Notes: generated by a model not told the origin, from the sequence alone. A stretch of DNA of 59,084 nt from Prochlorococcus sp. AG-402-A04 (GCA_003278045.1 QCHG01000008.1:1-59084), one strand, 5' to 3'. Shown: positions 18,405 through 29,006, counted from the first letter of the stretch. Made by a program: numbers and translations.

Positions 18405-18872
18405 ATGGAATTTATATTATTTTTGAGCAAATTAGATAAAGAGATTCTTAACTTATTAATGAAAGCAAACTACATAGTTGAAGAAAATAAAATTGAATGT
18501 CTATTAAACAAAGAAATAAAAGGGCTTCATAATTTTAAAGAAAATAAAATAATAATATGTACTGAAAATGCAAAAAAGAAAACAAATTTTAGAAATAAGA
18601 ATCAACGACCAAATAAAGATAACTTCAAAACAGAAAGGGCGATAAGAAGAGCATTAAGACACGAAGCAACTCATGCGATACAAAAATGTAATGACAATAA
18701 AACAATAAGGAATATAAAAAAATTAGAAAGCAAATTACATCAAAGTAAAAGAAAAGCATTAGAGTTCTCTAGTTCAAATTTTTCTGGGACTTATGCGAAA
18801 GAAGTAGAAGCTTATATTCTTGAAGATAAACCCAAAAAAGTTAAAAACTTGATTAAAAAATACTGCCTATAA
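18405..18872 (+). CDS. Putative zinc metalloprotease with HExxH motif, downstream of umuDC
   Basis: A 155-residue, strongly basic protein that I cannot name. It carries RHEATHAIQKC at residues 85-95, an HExxH zinc-protease motif (His86, Glu87, His90). About 43 residues later comes YAKEVEAY (130-137), whose Glu could be the third zinc ligand, as in the ATP23-like arrangement of HExxH...ExxA. No signal peptide is evident; a weak hydrophobic N-terminus is present. It starts 10 bp after umuC on the same strand, so it probably belongs to the LexA-controlled operon. The family assignment is tentative. Confidence 0.7.
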   Translation: MEFILFLSKLDKEILNLLMKANYIVEENKIECLLNKEIKGLHNFKENKIIICTENAKKKTNFRNKNQRPNKDNFKTERAIRRALRHEATHAIQKCNDNKTIRNIKKLESKLHQSKRKALEFSSSNFSGTYAKEVEAYILEDKPKKVKNLIKKYCL

Positions 18873-18888
18873 ATTAAAAATTTTTATA

Positions 18889-20943
18889 TTAACTAGCGAG
18901 GAAATTGCCACAACGTTGTTTGTCTAAGAAATTTATATGTTGTCTTTCTAGGTAATATAATTCCTGAAATTTAATGGCATCTGAATTTAAATCCTTAAAA
19001 AGATCATCTATCTCTTTATTTGTATTTGAAGAACCTGAAGAAGAATTATCAATTAAAATAGATATACAATTTTCTAAAGTTTTTAATCTTTGAGATCCCC
19101 AAGATTCTATTAAGTGTCTACATCTTTTTAGAGAATTATATTTCTCAAGAAGTGATAATGTTCCTAGTAAATTGTCCTTAGGATTACTCAGCAATGTTAA
19201 AAACAACTCATTTGGATTAATAAAAATATTAATTTTATTTGATGATTCAGGATTATTGAGAGCTAAGTAGTCAGGCAGAAGTGAAATTAAGTTAATAGAA
19301 GAAAAATCTTTTTGTAGATTTTGACTATTTGATTGTTTTAAATCATTTAAGTAATTTAAACCAAAATTATTTTGTTCAATTTTTGAAATAGCTTCCCATA
19401 GACTTTGAATATAACTAGTGTTAAAAACATTAATTTCTCTTTTGAGAAATTCATCACGAATAAATAGCCTAAGATTTGGACAATGTAAATAATAAAAAAT
19501 TATTTCTGATTCATTTTTCTCCCGTCGGGAAATTTCATTTGGTTGTTCAAATTTTTTTGATCTCCCATGCCAACGAAATCCCTTTACTTGATTTCTTAAA
19601 TCTTGTTCAAACTGAATTGCTAACCTAGCTTGTCCCTTACTTAATTGTTCTGAAACTTTTTGTAAATAATGAGTTCTGGTTGATGATTGAGGTAATTTAC
19701 TCAACAATTTTACCAATGAAGAAATAACACTTTGGAAAATTTCAGACTTAGTTAAATCTTGATCTTTAAAGATCTGATCAATCTCCCAATCAATCCAAAA
19801 GGATGAATTATCAATTAAATTAAAATAATCTTCAGGTGTATGACTATTTAAATATTCATCAGGATCTTTAAAATGACTTAGTTGAAGTATCTTAAGATTA
19901 ATTTGATCATGAAGGGATAGGGTCTCAACTTCTTTAATTACTCTTTTTGTGGCTAAAATTCCTGCATTATCAGAATCAAAATTCAAAATTATATTTTTAT
20001 TATCTGTACATCTACATAGTTGAGAAATTTGATACTTATTTAATGCGGTACCGAGAGAAGCCACAGAATTAGTTATACCCTTTGAATGAAGAGAAATAAC
20101 ATCAAAGTAGCCTTCAACAATAATAGCTTTATCTCTTTTTCTAATATCACTAGAAGCTTTTTCGAAGGCAAACAACATTTTTCCCTTTTCAAATATCTCT
20201 GATTCAGGAGAATTAAGATATTTAGGTTCCTGACCATCAAGAGATCTTCCTCCAAAGGCTACTACTCTTCCTTGCATATCATGGATTGGAACAATTAATC
20301 TATTTCTAAAACGATCATAAATTTTGTCAGAATTATCTTTAGAAATTGCAAGGCCTGAAGCTAATATTGAATTAATGGGGAATTTTTCTACCTTGGAAAG
20401 ATAATTAAATAAATCATTCCATGAATTTGGGGCAAAACCTAATTCAAAGTTATCAATAATCTTGTTACTTAAGTTTCTCTTAGATGTTAAATATTTCATG
20501 GCTTCAAAACCAAGAGAATTATTTAATTGAGACTTAAACCAATTTTTAGTGACTCTTAATATTTTATAAAGCTCTTCCTTTCTAGATAGTTGTTTTTTAT
20601 AAGCTTCTACTTGGGGACCCTCAAGGTTTTCAACATTAATATTATTTTTTTTAGCGAGTGAAAGTACAACATCTGAAAAATTTGCACGAGTAAATTCCAT
20701 TAAAAATTTAATAGAATTTCCACCTGCACCACAAGAAAAACAGTAATAGAATTGTTTAGTTGGTGATACTGTCATAGATGGCTTAGTATCATCATGAAAA
20801 GGACAAATCCCAACAAATTCCTTGCCTTTCTTCTTGAGAACAATATGTTCAGATATAACGTCAACGATATCTGCTTTTTCCTTAACCTCTTGAATAGTTC
20901 TTGGGTGTATAGAATGAACCATTGAGATTTTTATCAAAAACAA
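18889..20943 (-). CDS. dnaG: DNA primase DnaG
   Basis: Synthesises RNA primers for replication. The 684-residue frame has the CHC2 zinc finger (Cys47, His50, Cys68, Cys71 in ICPFHDD and YYCFSCGAGG), a TOPRIM core with AIIVEGYFDVISLHSKG and NFDSDNAG, and a C-terminal helicase-interaction region. The second methionine (nt 20922, MVHSIHPRTI) matches the usual N-terminus better than the first. It is convergent with the umu operon across a 16-bp gap. Confidence 0.96.
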   Translation of the reverse strand: MFLIKISMVHSIHPRTIQEVKEKADIVDVISEHIVLKKKGKEFVGICPFHDDTKPSMTVSPTKQFYYCFSCGAGGNSIKFLMEFTRANFSDVVLSLAKKNNINVENLEGPQVEAYKKQLSRKEELYKILRVTKNWFKSQLNNSLGFEAMKYLTSKRNLSNKIIDNFELGFAPNSWNDLFNYLSKVEKFPINSILASGLAISKDNSDKIYDRFRNRLIVPIHDMQGRVVAFGGRSLDGQEPKYLNSPESEIFEKGKMLFAFEKASSDIRKRDKAIIVEGYFDVISLHSKGITNSVASLGTALNKYQISQLCRCTDNKNIILNFDSDNAGILATKRVIKEVETLSLHDQINLKILQLSHFKDPDEYLNSHTPEDYFNLIDNSSFWIDWEIDQIFKDQDLTKSEIFQSVISSLVKLLSKLPQSSTRTHYLQKVSEQLSKGQARLAIQFEQDLRNQVKGFRWHGRSKKFEQPNEISRREKNESEIIFYYLHCPNLRLFIRDEFLKREINVFNTSYIQSLWEAISKIEQNNFGLNYLNDLKQSNSQNLQKDFSSINLISLLPDYLALNNPESSNKINIFINPNELFLTLLSNPKDNLLGTLSLLEKYNSLKRCRHLIESWGSQRLKTLENCISILIDNSSSGSSNTNKEIDDLFKDLNSDAIKFQELYYLERQHINFLDKQRCGNFLAS

Positions 20944-21015
20944 ATAATGATTTATTTGTTATAGGTCAAAATCTAATAAGAATCTACTTAATTTCACAAT
21001 AAAACTATTTTTTAA

Positions 21016-21906
21016 ATGATAAATATCTCAGAATTAGAAAAAAAATTTAATTCATTGAATAAGTTTAATTTGGTATTTGCTTCATTTTTCTTTAGTTTGA
21101 TGACTTTATGCGTAAAAAATATTGATAAAAGGATACCTATTTATGAATTAGTTTTATTCAGATCATTGTTAAGTTTAATTATTACATTATTCATAATTAA
21201 TCTAAAAAATATAAATCCTTGGGGCAACAATAGACCATTACTTATCTTAAGAGGTGTTTTTGGAACTTTAGCTTTAGTTTGCATTTTTTATGCGATAAGA
21301 AATATGCCCCTTAGTATATCTACTGTCATTCAGTACACATACCCTATCTTTATATCTATATTCGCTGGCATATTTATAAACGAAAAAATAACTCGGAATA
21401 TAATTTTTGCTTTAATTATTGGCTGGATTGGAATATTAGTAATATTAAATCCAAGTCAATTATCAAATATAAACGTTGAAATTGAAAATGTTTCTATTTC
21501 GATCGCATTTCTTGGAGCAATTTGCACTGCATTAGCTTACGTTACTGTTAAGAAACTTTCATTTACTGAAGATGTTTATGTAATTATTGAATATTTTCCA
21601 CTTGTTTCTTTTATAACTTTATTGCCAATTGTATTAATGAACTGGGTTACTCCAACTTGGAATGAATTAGTTTGGATAATTGGCATTGGCTTATTTACTC
21701 AATTAGGTCAGACTTTCTTAACTGTAGGATTAAAAAATTTACCTGCTTCTGAAGCTTCAACAATTAACTATTTGCAAGTTTTATTCGGGTCAATTTGGGG
21801 TATTTTGTTTTTTAGTGAAATAATAAATATAAATTTTTTATTAGGAGCTTCACTAGTATTATTAGGAACTATTATATCTACTACCAAAATAATCAAAAGG
21901 ACATAG
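21016..21906 (+). CDS. EamA/DMT superfamily transporter
   Basis: A 296-residue membrane protein with ten predicted TM helices in two EamA repeats (about 15-145 and 165-292). Each repeat ends in the GxxLVxxG-like pattern, for example FLLGASLVLLGTII near the C-terminus. The family exports amino acids, nucleobases or other metabolites. The substrate is not readable. It is divergent from dnaG, 72 bp away. Confidence 0.85.
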   Translation: MINISELEKKFNSLNKFNLVFASFFFSLMTLCVKNIDKRIPIYELVLFRSLLSLIITLFIINLKNINPWGNNRPLLILRGVFGTLALVCIFYAIRNMPLSISTVIQYTYPIFISIFAGIFINEKITRNIIFALIIGWIGILVILNPSQLSNINVEIENVSISIAFLGAICTALAYVTVKKLSFTEDVYVIIEYFPLVSFITLLPIVLMNWVTPTWNELVWIIGIGLFTQLGQTFLTVGLKNLPASEASTINYLQVLFGSIWGILFFSEIININFLLGASLVLLGTIISTTKIIKRT

Positions 21907-21932
21907 AATATAGTTATTAAAATAAAAAAAAA

Positions 21933-22289
21933 GTGAAATTTTTCTATATAGTTTTATTATTTTGTTTTTCCCCTATTGCTCAAGTTAATGCAACGACCCC
22001 AAAGTCAGTAACTTGCACAAGAACTGAATACAGAGAGGAATACATTCCTGGAACGAAATCAAATCCAGGCTACGTGAAAAGTTATGAGGTGGACGTTGTA
22101 ATACCTTGTGGAGGTCAAAGTACAGCTGAAAAAATAGATGATAATGACTGCAGTGAAGGATCTGTTATAGGAGGACTTCTTGGTGCTGGGATAGCACTAT
22201 CTTCCTCTAGAGGGAAAGATAGATTTTGGGCAGTTCCTGCTGGCGGAACGGCAGGAGCACTAATTGGTTGTCAGGTGGATGGTGGTTAA
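21933..22289 (+). CDS. Secreted protein with glycine-zipper segments
   Basis: A 118-residue protein with a clear signal peptide (residues 1-20, cut near VNA-TT). Four or more cysteines follow, and two glycine-rich hydrophobic segments (about 77-90, GSVIGGLLGAGIALSS, and 101-113, AGGTAGALIGC) resemble the glycine-zipper 2TM type of outer-membrane lipoproteins. Here there is no lipobox. The start is GTG at 21933. The ruvA start directly abuts its stop codon. Function unknown. Confidence 0.65.
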   Translation: MKFFYIVLLFCFSPIAQVNATTPKSVTCTRTEYREEYIPGTKSNPGYVKSYEVDVVIPCGGQSTAEKIDDNDCSEGSVIGGLLGAGIALSSSRGKDRFWAVPAGGTAGALIGCQVDGG

Positions 22290-22967
22290 TTGATTAGTTG
22301 GATAAATGGAGAATTGGTTGAGTTATGGCAAACTAATCAAAAATTTTTTGTTTTAATAAATTGTCAAGGATTAGGGTACGAAATACAAATACTAGAATCC
22401 TTTTTTTTCAAATTAAAAACAAATCAGATATCTAATAAAAAAATTACTCTTTGGTTAAAACATATTAAAAAAGAAGATTCAGATTTATTATTTGGCTTTA
22501 CATCAAAGGAAGAAAAGAATTTCTTTATTGAAATTTTAAGTATCCGAGGTGTTGGATCTCAAATCGGTATGGGGATATTAAATAAATTCTCTATTGGTGA
22601 AGTTATCAATGCAATAAAGACACAAAACCAAAAATTAATTTGTTCCGTACCTGGTATAGGTCAAAAAATGAGTGATCGGTTAATTTTAGAACTAAAAAAT
22701 AAATTTAAAAGTGAAATACAATTCGAAGAGGAAAAAACAAAAGAAGAATTTGAGATTAAGGATCCAGAAATTAATAAAATGATCGAAGATCTTCAGTTAA
22801 CTCTTCAATCATTAAATTACAAAAATAAAGAAATCAAGACTATTTTGCCAATTATTATTAATGAAGTAGATTTCCTTTCAAAAAAAGAAAATAATTTATC
22901 ATTTGAAAATTTATTGAAATTAGCTATGAATTATCTAGATAAGAAAAGTAGTAATATAGCTAGCTGA
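22290..22967 (+). CDS. ruvA: Holliday junction branch migration protein RuvA
   Basis: RuvA binds Holliday junctions and loads the RuvB motor. The 225-residue protein has an N-terminal OB-like domain, two helix-hairpin-helix motifs (LSIRGVGSQIGMGILN and ICSVPGIGQKMSDRLILELK) and a C-terminal domain for RuvB contact. The start is TTG immediately after the preceding stop codon, giving the standard beginning MISWINGELVE. Confidence 0.95.
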   Translation: MISWINGELVELWQTNQKFFVLINCQGLGYEIQILESFFFKLKTNQISNKKITLWLKHIKKEDSDLLFGFTSKEEKNFFIEILSIRGVGSQIGMGILNKFSIGEVINAIKTQNQKLICSVPGIGQKMSDRLILELKNKFKSEIQFEEEKTKEEFEIKDPEINKMIEDLQLTLQSLNYKNKEIKTILPIIINEVDFLSKKENNLSFENLLKLAMNYLDKKSSNIAS

Positions 22968-22999
22968 CGTAGTATCATAGAGTAAAAGAAATAAAATTT

Positions 23000-23269
23000 A
23001 TGTCATTAGATACAGCTGAAAAACAAAAGCTGATTGAGACTCATCAAGTACATCCAACTGATACAGGTTCAGCCGAAGTTCAAGTAGCACTGCTTTCAAA
23101 AAGAATATCGAAATTAAGTGACCATCTCCAAGGAAACATTCATGATTTCGCTTCAAGGCAAGGATTATTAAAAATGATTGGTAAAAGGAAAAGATTACTT
23201 TCTTTCATAAAAGACAAAAACGTTCAGAGATATCAAGAGCTTGTAAAGAAAATTGGAATCAGAGGATGA
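23000..23269 (+). CDS. rpsO: 30S ribosomal protein S15
   Basis: An 89-residue primary 16S rRNA-binding protein. It carries the full S15 signature, including [19 protein letters not shown] and the loop [20 protein letters not shown]. It lies 32 bp after ruvA and 9 bp before the PAM68-like gene. Confidence 0.98.
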   Translation: MSLDTAEKQKLIETHQVHPTDTGSAEVQVALLSKRISKLSDHLQGNIHDFASRQGLLKMIGKRKRLLSFIKDKNVQRYQELVKKIGIRG

Positions 23270-23278
23270 TTTCAATTA

Positions 23279-23728
23279 ATGAAGAAAAAGCAATCTAAAA
23301 AAAAGACACAATCTAAAAAGAAAAAAAATTATCCTGAGAAAACTGCGTTTGCTAATCTAGAAAAAGTATCAAGTACTGTAACTACCCCAAAAAGATCATC
23401 AACTGGAATACCTAAATATGTTGCAGATAGAATGGCAAGAAGAATATTTTTTACAGCAGGAATTCCTACAATATTAGGGATGTCGGTTTTCGTAGTTAGC
23501 TACATTATAGTAACGAGAAATATTGCTGAGATACCTCCTTCATCAACAATTGCAATTTCAGCATTGTTTTTTTTGTTAGGTCTAGCAGGGTTGAGTTTTG
23601 GAATATTATCAGCTAGTTGGGACAAAGAGCCTGGATCTTTTTTTGGTATTGAAAATATTCCAATGAACATACAACGTGCAAAAGCAGCATTCAAACCTGC
23701 AACTCAAAATTTCGAGGACAAAAGTTAA
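23279..23728 (+). CDS. PAM68-like photosystem II assembly protein
   Basis: A 149-residue protein with a very basic N-terminal tail (residues 1-20, mostly Lys/Gln/Ser), the family segment STGIPKYVADRMARRIFFTAGIP split over 41-63, two TM helices (about 62-82 and 88-108) and SASWDKEPGSFFGIENI after the second. PAM68 homologues (DUF3464) aid assembly of PSII reaction centres in thylakoids. It ends 1 bp before the convergent dnaE stop. Confidence 0.88.
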   Translation: MKKKQSKKKTQSKKKKNYPEKTAFANLEKVSSTVTTPKRSSTGIPKYVADRMARRIFFTAGIPTILGMSVFVVSYIIVTRNIAEIPPSSTIAISALFFLLGLAGLSFGILSASWDKEPGSFFGIENIPMNIQRAKAAFKPATQNFEDKS

Positions 23729-23729
23729 T

Positions 23730-26700
23730 CTAGGAAACTAAAGATTTCAAATTAACTTTGAATGATTTATCTTCTAATAATTTGCATACTCCTTGAATAT
23801 CTCCAATGCAGAATTGTTCACCAAATTTAACGTAGGTAACACTATTTTGATTTCTCACTGCAGCTAAAACTGGAATCTTGATTCCACATCTTTCTTTATC
23901 TGGTTTAAATTTAGTTAAACAGTTTCTCAAGGTATTTTGTACTCTTACATCTGATGCTTGAGAACTTTCAAGGTTAATGATAAGTAATTTAAGGTTATCT
24001 ATTTCTCTACAATCATCAATTATTAATTGAGTCTTGTCACTTTTTTTATCTATTGTTCCCCACACCAATAATCTAGTATCTGTCAAAAGAAATTCTGATA
24101 ATTTTAAATAGGTTTTTGGAAAAACTATTGCCTCGCAACTTCCAGAAAGATCTTCTAGCTGAACTATAGCCATCCTATCTCCTTTTCTCGTTGTGATTTG
24201 CTTCAAATCAGGTATCATTCCAACTAAAGATACTTTGGTTCTATCTTTTGTTTCTTCTAATTGAGAAATGCTTATAGGTGATACGAGTTTTGCTGGCTTA
24301 GTTAAATGCTTTAGAGGATGATCAGATAAATAAAAGCCTAATAGCTGCTTTTCTAACTTTAACTTCTCAATAAGTGAATAATCATCAACCTTTGCTAATT
24401 GTGAATCTGAAAAAGCAACATTAGAAAATTCTTCTTTAGAATCAAATAGATTTCCTTGGCCTGATAATCTATCACGATTTCTTGAAGAGGCCCACTCAAT
24501 AACATTTTCAAGATCTGATAATAACTGAGCTCTATTCTTATCATTTGAAAACTCGTCTAGTGCTCCACAATGAATTAGAGATTCGAGACTTCTTTTGTTA
24601 AGAACATTAGAAGGCAAACGGTCGCACAAATCCGATAATGACTTAAAGGTTCCCGAGCTATTTCGGTTTTCAATTATATTTCTTATTGCAGAATCTCCTA
24701 AATTCTTAATTGCAGATAACCCGAATAAAATCTGATTGTTCTTAATAGTGAAATCAACCCCAGAAAAATTAATGCTCGGTGAAATAACTTCTATTCCCAT
24801 GGAATAACAATTAGAAATATATCTTTGCATCTTATCGCTAGAGCCGGAATTTACGCTTAAAAGGGCTGCCATATATGCAACAGGGAAATGGGCTTTTAAA
24901 AATGCAGTTTGATAAGTTACGGCACCATAAGCAGTTGAATGACTTTTGTTAAAACAATATTCTGCGAATAAAACCATCTGATCAAAAAGATCATTTGCTA
25001 ATTTTTCATTTACACCTTTCTTCATAGAACCATCTACAAAAATATTCCTATGCTTTACCATTTCAGAAACTTTCTTTTTCCCCATCGCTCTTCGAAGTAA
25101 ATCAGCATCACCAAGAGAATAGCCTGCCAGGTCCTGAGCAATTTTCATGATTTGTTCTTGATAAACCATAATTCCATAGGTTTCGGTGAGAATTGACTTA
25201 ATAAATGGATGAGGAAAATCAACCTTTTCGTTCCCATTTTTTCGATTTATGAATTTAGGTATAAGGCCTGCATCAAGAGGACCAGGTCTGTAAAGAGCCA
25301 GTATGGACGAAATATCTTCAAGAGAGTTTGGTTTGAAATCCTTAACGACCTGTTTCATACCCGAAGATTCAAGTTGAAAAATACCTTCAAGATCTCCTCT
25401 CCCAATAAGCTCAAAGGTTTTACAATCATTTTGTGGTAAATCATCAATGTTTATTTTCTTTCCAGTAGATTGATTAATAAGAGAAACTGTCTTTTCAATC
25501 ATCGTAAGATTCTTAAGACCCAAGAAATCCATTTTCAATAATCCAAGTGATTCGATATCGTCCATAGAATATTGAGTTATTATTTGTCCTTCATTATTTC
25601 TTTGAAGAGGTACGAGTTCGTCAAGTGGATCTGATGCGATAACAACTCCAGCAGCATGAACTCCATATGTTTTATTAGTTCCTTCAATCCTCAAAGCCAA
25701 ATCAACCCATTTTTTAACTCTATTATCATTAATATATTTGTCTCTAAACTCCTGACTAGGAGAATTCTTATCAATCATTTCACTTAATTTATAAGGTTTC
25801 CCTCTCACAACCGGTATTAACTTAGCCAATTTATCCGCCTCTCCATATGGTATGTCTAGAACCCTTGCAACATCTTTTAAAACCGCCTTAGAGGTCATCT
25901 TGTTAAAAGTAATTATTTGGGCAACTTTATCCTCTCCATAACGATTAGTAACATAATCAATAACTTCATTTCTCCTATCAATACAAAAGTCGGTGTCAAT
26001 ATCTGGCATTGACTTTCTTGCTGGATTTAAAAATCTCTCAAACAATAATCCATGCTCAACAGGATCTATATTTGTTATTTGAAGAGCATAAGCAACTAGT
26101 GAGCCTGCTGCAGAACCTCTACCTGGGCCTACAGGGATAGAGTTATCTCTAGCAAATTTGATATAGTCCCAAACAACCAAAAAATAATCTGGGAAGCCCA
26201 TATCTTTAATAATTTTTAATTCAGAGGATAGTCTTTTTTTATAGTTCTCATCAACTTCTGTAAGATCATTTTTTTTAAGTCTTTTTAAAAGGCCTTTATT
26301 AGATAATTGTGTAAGGAAAGAAAATGAATCTGTATCTTCGCTAAGAGGGAATTTTGGCATTCTGTAATTACCAAACAAATCAAATACTTCAACTTTTTGA
26401 GAAATTTCTATAGTATTGTTTACTGCCTCAACTATTGATTCATCATCAATATGATCTTTAAAAAGTTCAAGCATTTCATTTTCACTTTTAATATATTCTG
26501 TACCTGTATATCTCAATCTCTTTTCATCACTTATTAGTTTTCCTGTTAATACACAAAGCAAAGCGTCATGTGCTTCAACATCCATACTTGATAAGTAGTG
26601 GGCGTCGTTGGTGGCGATAACTTTTATTTGGTGCTTCTTCCCAATTTTTATCAATTCAACATTAACAATTCTATCCTCAATAGAGCCGTGATCTTGTATT

Positions 26701-27233
26701 TCCAGATAAAAGTCATCTGCAAATAATTTTTTATACCAAAGAGCTATATCCTCTGCTACGTCTAATCTACCTTTTAAAATAGCCTGAGGTATCTCTCCAC
26801 CAAGACAAGCTGTAGAAACTATCAGACCATCACTATATTTGCTTAAAAGTGATTTATCAATACATGGTCTAGAAAAAATGCCTCGGCCTCTCATCCCGTT
26901 TAGGTGGCTTATTGTTGTCAACTTTACTAGATTCTTATAACCAGTATAATTTTTCGCTAAAACCACCAAATGATATCTTTTTTCTTTTTTAGGTTGAGGA
27001 TCGTCAATAGAACCATTAATCACATACATTTCATTACCAATAATTGGTTTTATACCTTTCTCTTTACACTTCTTGACCAAATCAAGAACACCATACATAA
27101 CTCCATGATCAGTAAGAGCTATCGATTCCATTCCAAGATCATAGGCTCTATCTACAATTTTTGAAATTTGACTAGCACCATCAAGTAAGCTGTAGTCACT
27201 ATGATTATGAAGCGGAACGAAAGCCATATTCAA
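23730..27233 (-). CDS. dnaE: DNA polymerase III alpha subunit
   Basis: The replicative polymerase, 1167 residues. It opens with the PHP domain (FVPLHNHSDYSLLDGAS). Palm catalytic aspartates are in PDIDTDFC, preceded by GPGRGSAAGSLVAYAL. Next come PGPLDAGLIP and the finger region FNKSHSTAYGAV, and an OB domain lies near the C-terminus (VSLVGMIPDLKQI). The second Met (MAFVPLHNHS) is probably the real start. Confidence 0.98.
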   Translation of the reverse strand: MNMAFVPLHNHSDYSLLDGASQISKIVDRAYDLGMESIALTDHGVMYGVLDLVKKCKEKGIKPIIGNEMYVINGSIDDPQPKKEKRYHLVVLAKNYTGYKNLVKLTTISHLNGMRGRGIFSRPCIDKSLLSKYSDGLIVSTACLGGEIPQAILKGRLDVAEDIALWYKKLFADDFYLEIQDHGSIEDRIVNVELIKIGKKHQIKVIATNDAHYLSSMDVEAHDALLCVLTGKLISDEKRLRYTGTEYIKSENEMLELFKDHIDDESIVEAVNNTIEISQKVEVFDLFGNYRMPKFPLSEDTDSFSFLTQLSNKGLLKRLKKNDLTEVDENYKKRLSSELKIIKDMGFPDYFLVVWDYIKFARDNSIPVGPGRGSAAGSLVAYALQITNIDPVEHGLLFERFLNPARKSMPDIDTDFCIDRRNEVIDYVTNRYGEDKVAQIITFNKMTSKAVLKDVARVLDIPYGEADKLAKLIPVVRGKPYKLSEMIDKNSPSQEFRDKYINDNRVKKWVDLALRIEGTNKTYGVHAAGVVIASDPLDELVPLQRNNEGQIITQYSMDDIESLGLLKMDFLGLKNLTMIEKTVSLINQSTGKKINIDDLPQNDCKTFELIGRGDLEGIFQLESSGMKQVVKDFKPNSLEDISSILALYRPGPLDAGLIPKFINRKNGNEKVDFPHPFIKSILTETYGIMVYQEQIMKIAQDLAGYSLGDADLLRRAMGKKKVSEMVKHRNIFVDGSMKKGVNEKLANDLFDQMVLFAEYCFNKSHSTAYGAVTYQTAFLKAHFPVAYMAALLSVNSGSSDKMQRYISNCYSMGIEVISPSINFSGVDFTIKNNQILFGLSAIKNLGDSAIRNIIENRNSSGTFKSLSDLCDRLPSNVLNKRSLESLIHCGALDEFSNDKNRAQLLSDLENVIEWASSRNRDRLSGQGNLFDSKEEFSNVAFSDSQLAKVDDYSLIEKLKLEKQLLGFYLSDHPLKHLTKPAKLVSPISISQLEETKDRTKVSLVGMIPDLKQITTRKGDRMAIVQLEDLSGSCEAIVFPKTYLKLSEFLLTDTRLLVWGTIDKKSDKTQLIIDDCREIDNLKLLIINLESSQASDVRVQNTLRNCLTKFKPDKERCGIKIPVLAAVRNQNSVTYVKFGEQFCIGDIQGVCKLLEDKSFKVNLKSLVS

Positions 27234-27311
27234 ATGATTTATATATATAAGATAGAGAAAATTTCTAAAAGATCTATAGTTTTTGATTACAAATTAATTA
27301 TTAATACAAAT

Positions 27312-28760
27312 TTAAAATAAAGGTCTGTTCTTAATTACCTGAGCATCAATTTCAAAGATATTTGCGGCATTTAATATTCTATCTTCTTCTAATACATTGC
27401 CTATCAATTGCATTCCAATAGGTAATCCTTTAGTATCAAATCCACAAGGAATACTGATTGCTGGGAGGCCTGCTAAATTAGCAGGAACAGTTAATAGATC
27501 TGACAAGTACATTGCAAGTGGATCATTGACAAAATCTCCCTTCAAAAAAGCAGTGGTTGGGCAAGTTGGAGTTAATAAAACATCTACTTTCTTAAAAGCG
27601 TTATTAAAATCTTTTCTTATAAGTGTCCGAACTTTTTGTGCCTTCTTGTAATAGGCATCACTGTATCCAGCTGACAAAGCATAAGTACCTATCAGTATTC
27701 TTCTTTGTACCTCGTCTCCAAAACCTTCAGCTCTACTTTTTGAAGTCATATCTATAAGATTTGAACCTTCATTCGATCTGTAGCCATATTTAACTCCATC
27801 ATATCTAGCTAAATTTGCGGAGGCTTCAGATGGTGCAATGACATAATATGTCGCAATTCCATCATTAAATCTAGGACATTCTACTTCGATAATTTCAGCA
27901 CCTAAAGTTTGGAATCTATCAACTCCAGAAAGAACAGATTTCTTAACTTCTGGATTAAGCCCTGGGTGTTCAAAACATTCTTTAATGATTCCAATTTTTA
28001 AACCCTTTATAGATTTATTTAAGTCGGTCAAATAATTTGGTACTGGTTTATCAAGACATGTTGAGTCCAAGGGGTCTTTACCAGATATTGAATAAAGAAT
28101 TTCAGCAGCATCAGAGACAGTATTTGTAATTGGACCAATTTGATCAAGAGAGCTAGCAAATGCTACAAGTCCCCATCTGCTAACTCTGCCGTAAGTAGGT
28201 TTAAGGCCTACGACGCCACAAAAAGAAGCTGGTTGCCTTATTGATCCTCCTGTATCAGAACCTATAGCAGCTGCACAAAATCCAGCGGCAACAGAAGCAG
28301 CACTACCGCCCGAACTGCCTCCTGGCACTCTATTAATATCCCAAGGATTTGAAGTGACGCCAAATAAAGAAGTTTCCGTTGAACTACCCATTGCAAATTC
28401 GTCTAAATTTGTTTTTCCTAAACAAATTCCCCCTGAAGACCATAATTTACTCGAAGCTGTGGACTCATAAGGCGCAATAAAGTTCTTGAGCATTTTACTT
28501 GCACAAGTTGTTGCAACACCTTTGGTGCAAATATTATCCTTTATTGCTATTGGAATCCCCGCGAGAGGAGGCAGTTTTTCTTTATTTTGAATTAATTTAT
28601 CGATGTTCTGAGCTTGCGAAATAGCATTATCTTTTGTAGTACAAATATATGAGTTAATTTCGACGTCTTTATGATCGATTTTGGCAAAAAAATCATTAAC
28701 TAATTCCTTAACAGAAGCATTATTGTTAATAATTTCCTTTCTTAAAGAATTAAAATCCAT
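27312..28760 (-). CDS. gatA: Glutamyl/aspartyl-tRNA amidotransferase subunit A
   Basis: The amidase subunit of GatCAB, which converts misacylated Glu-tRNA(Gln) to Gln-tRNA(Gln). The 482-residue protein has the Ser-cisSer-Lys triad: lysine in [11 protein letters not shown], and serines in [15 protein letters not shown] and [16 protein letters not shown]. Subunits B and C are not in the window. Confidence 0.97.
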   Translation of the reverse strand: MDFNSLRKEIINNNASVKELVNDFFAKIDHKDVEINSYICTTKDNAISQAQNIDKLIQNKEKLPPLAGIPIAIKDNICTKGVATTCASKMLKNFIAPYESTASSKLWSSGGICLGKTNLDEFAMGSSTETSLFGVTSNPWDINRVPGGSSGGSAASVAAGFCAAAIGSDTGGSIRQPASFCGVVGLKPTYGRVSRWGLVAFASSLDQIGPITNTVSDAAEILYSISGKDPLDSTCLDKPVPNYLTDLNKSIKGLKIGIIKECFEHPGLNPEVKKSVLSGVDRFQTLGAEIIEVECPRFNDGIATYYVIAPSEASANLARYDGVKYGYRSNEGSNLIDMTSKSRAEGFGDEVQRRILIGTYALSAGYSDAYYKKAQKVRTLIRKDFNNAFKKVDVLLTPTCPTTAFLKGDFVNDPLAMYLSDLLTVPANLAGLPAISIPCGFDTKGLPIGMQLIGNVLEEDRILNAANIFEIDAQVIKNRPLF

Positions 28761-28790
28761 TTCTTGATTTATTTCTTAAATTTAGAGTAA

Positions 28791-29006
28791 TCAAACAGTT
28801 AGTGGTTCTTCTTTTTTGCAACGAACCAAACTATGTTTAATATTTTTAGACCCTTCATCAGAAAGATCTTTAATAAAAGAAGATATATTTTCTTTTAAGC
28901 TACGTTTAGTAATAAATGGACCGAACCAGTAAGTCCCACTAGGTTGATCTGTCTCAATTTTAGCCCACCAAGCTAAACCGAGTTTGTTCCCAAAGTTTCT
29001 AATCAA
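28791..29006 (-). CDS. DUF1816-type small cyanobacterial protein
   Basis: A 71-residue soluble protein with LAWWAKIETDQPSGTYWFGP at 11-30, the core pattern of the cyanobacterial DUF1816 family. It is followed by a helical stretch and a basic tail. Function unknown; some homologues are linked to phycobilisomes. It lies 30 bp upstream of gatA on the same strand. Confidence 0.75.
   Translation of the reverse strand: MIRNFGNKLGLAWWAKIETDQPSGTYWFGPFITKRSLKENISSFIKDLSDEGSKNIKHSLVRCKKEEPLTV

Noticed and set aside
16668..18872. umuDC block as a mobile or phage-derived unit
   Set aside because: No integrase, direct repeats or change in base composition; it sits in ordinary gene context.
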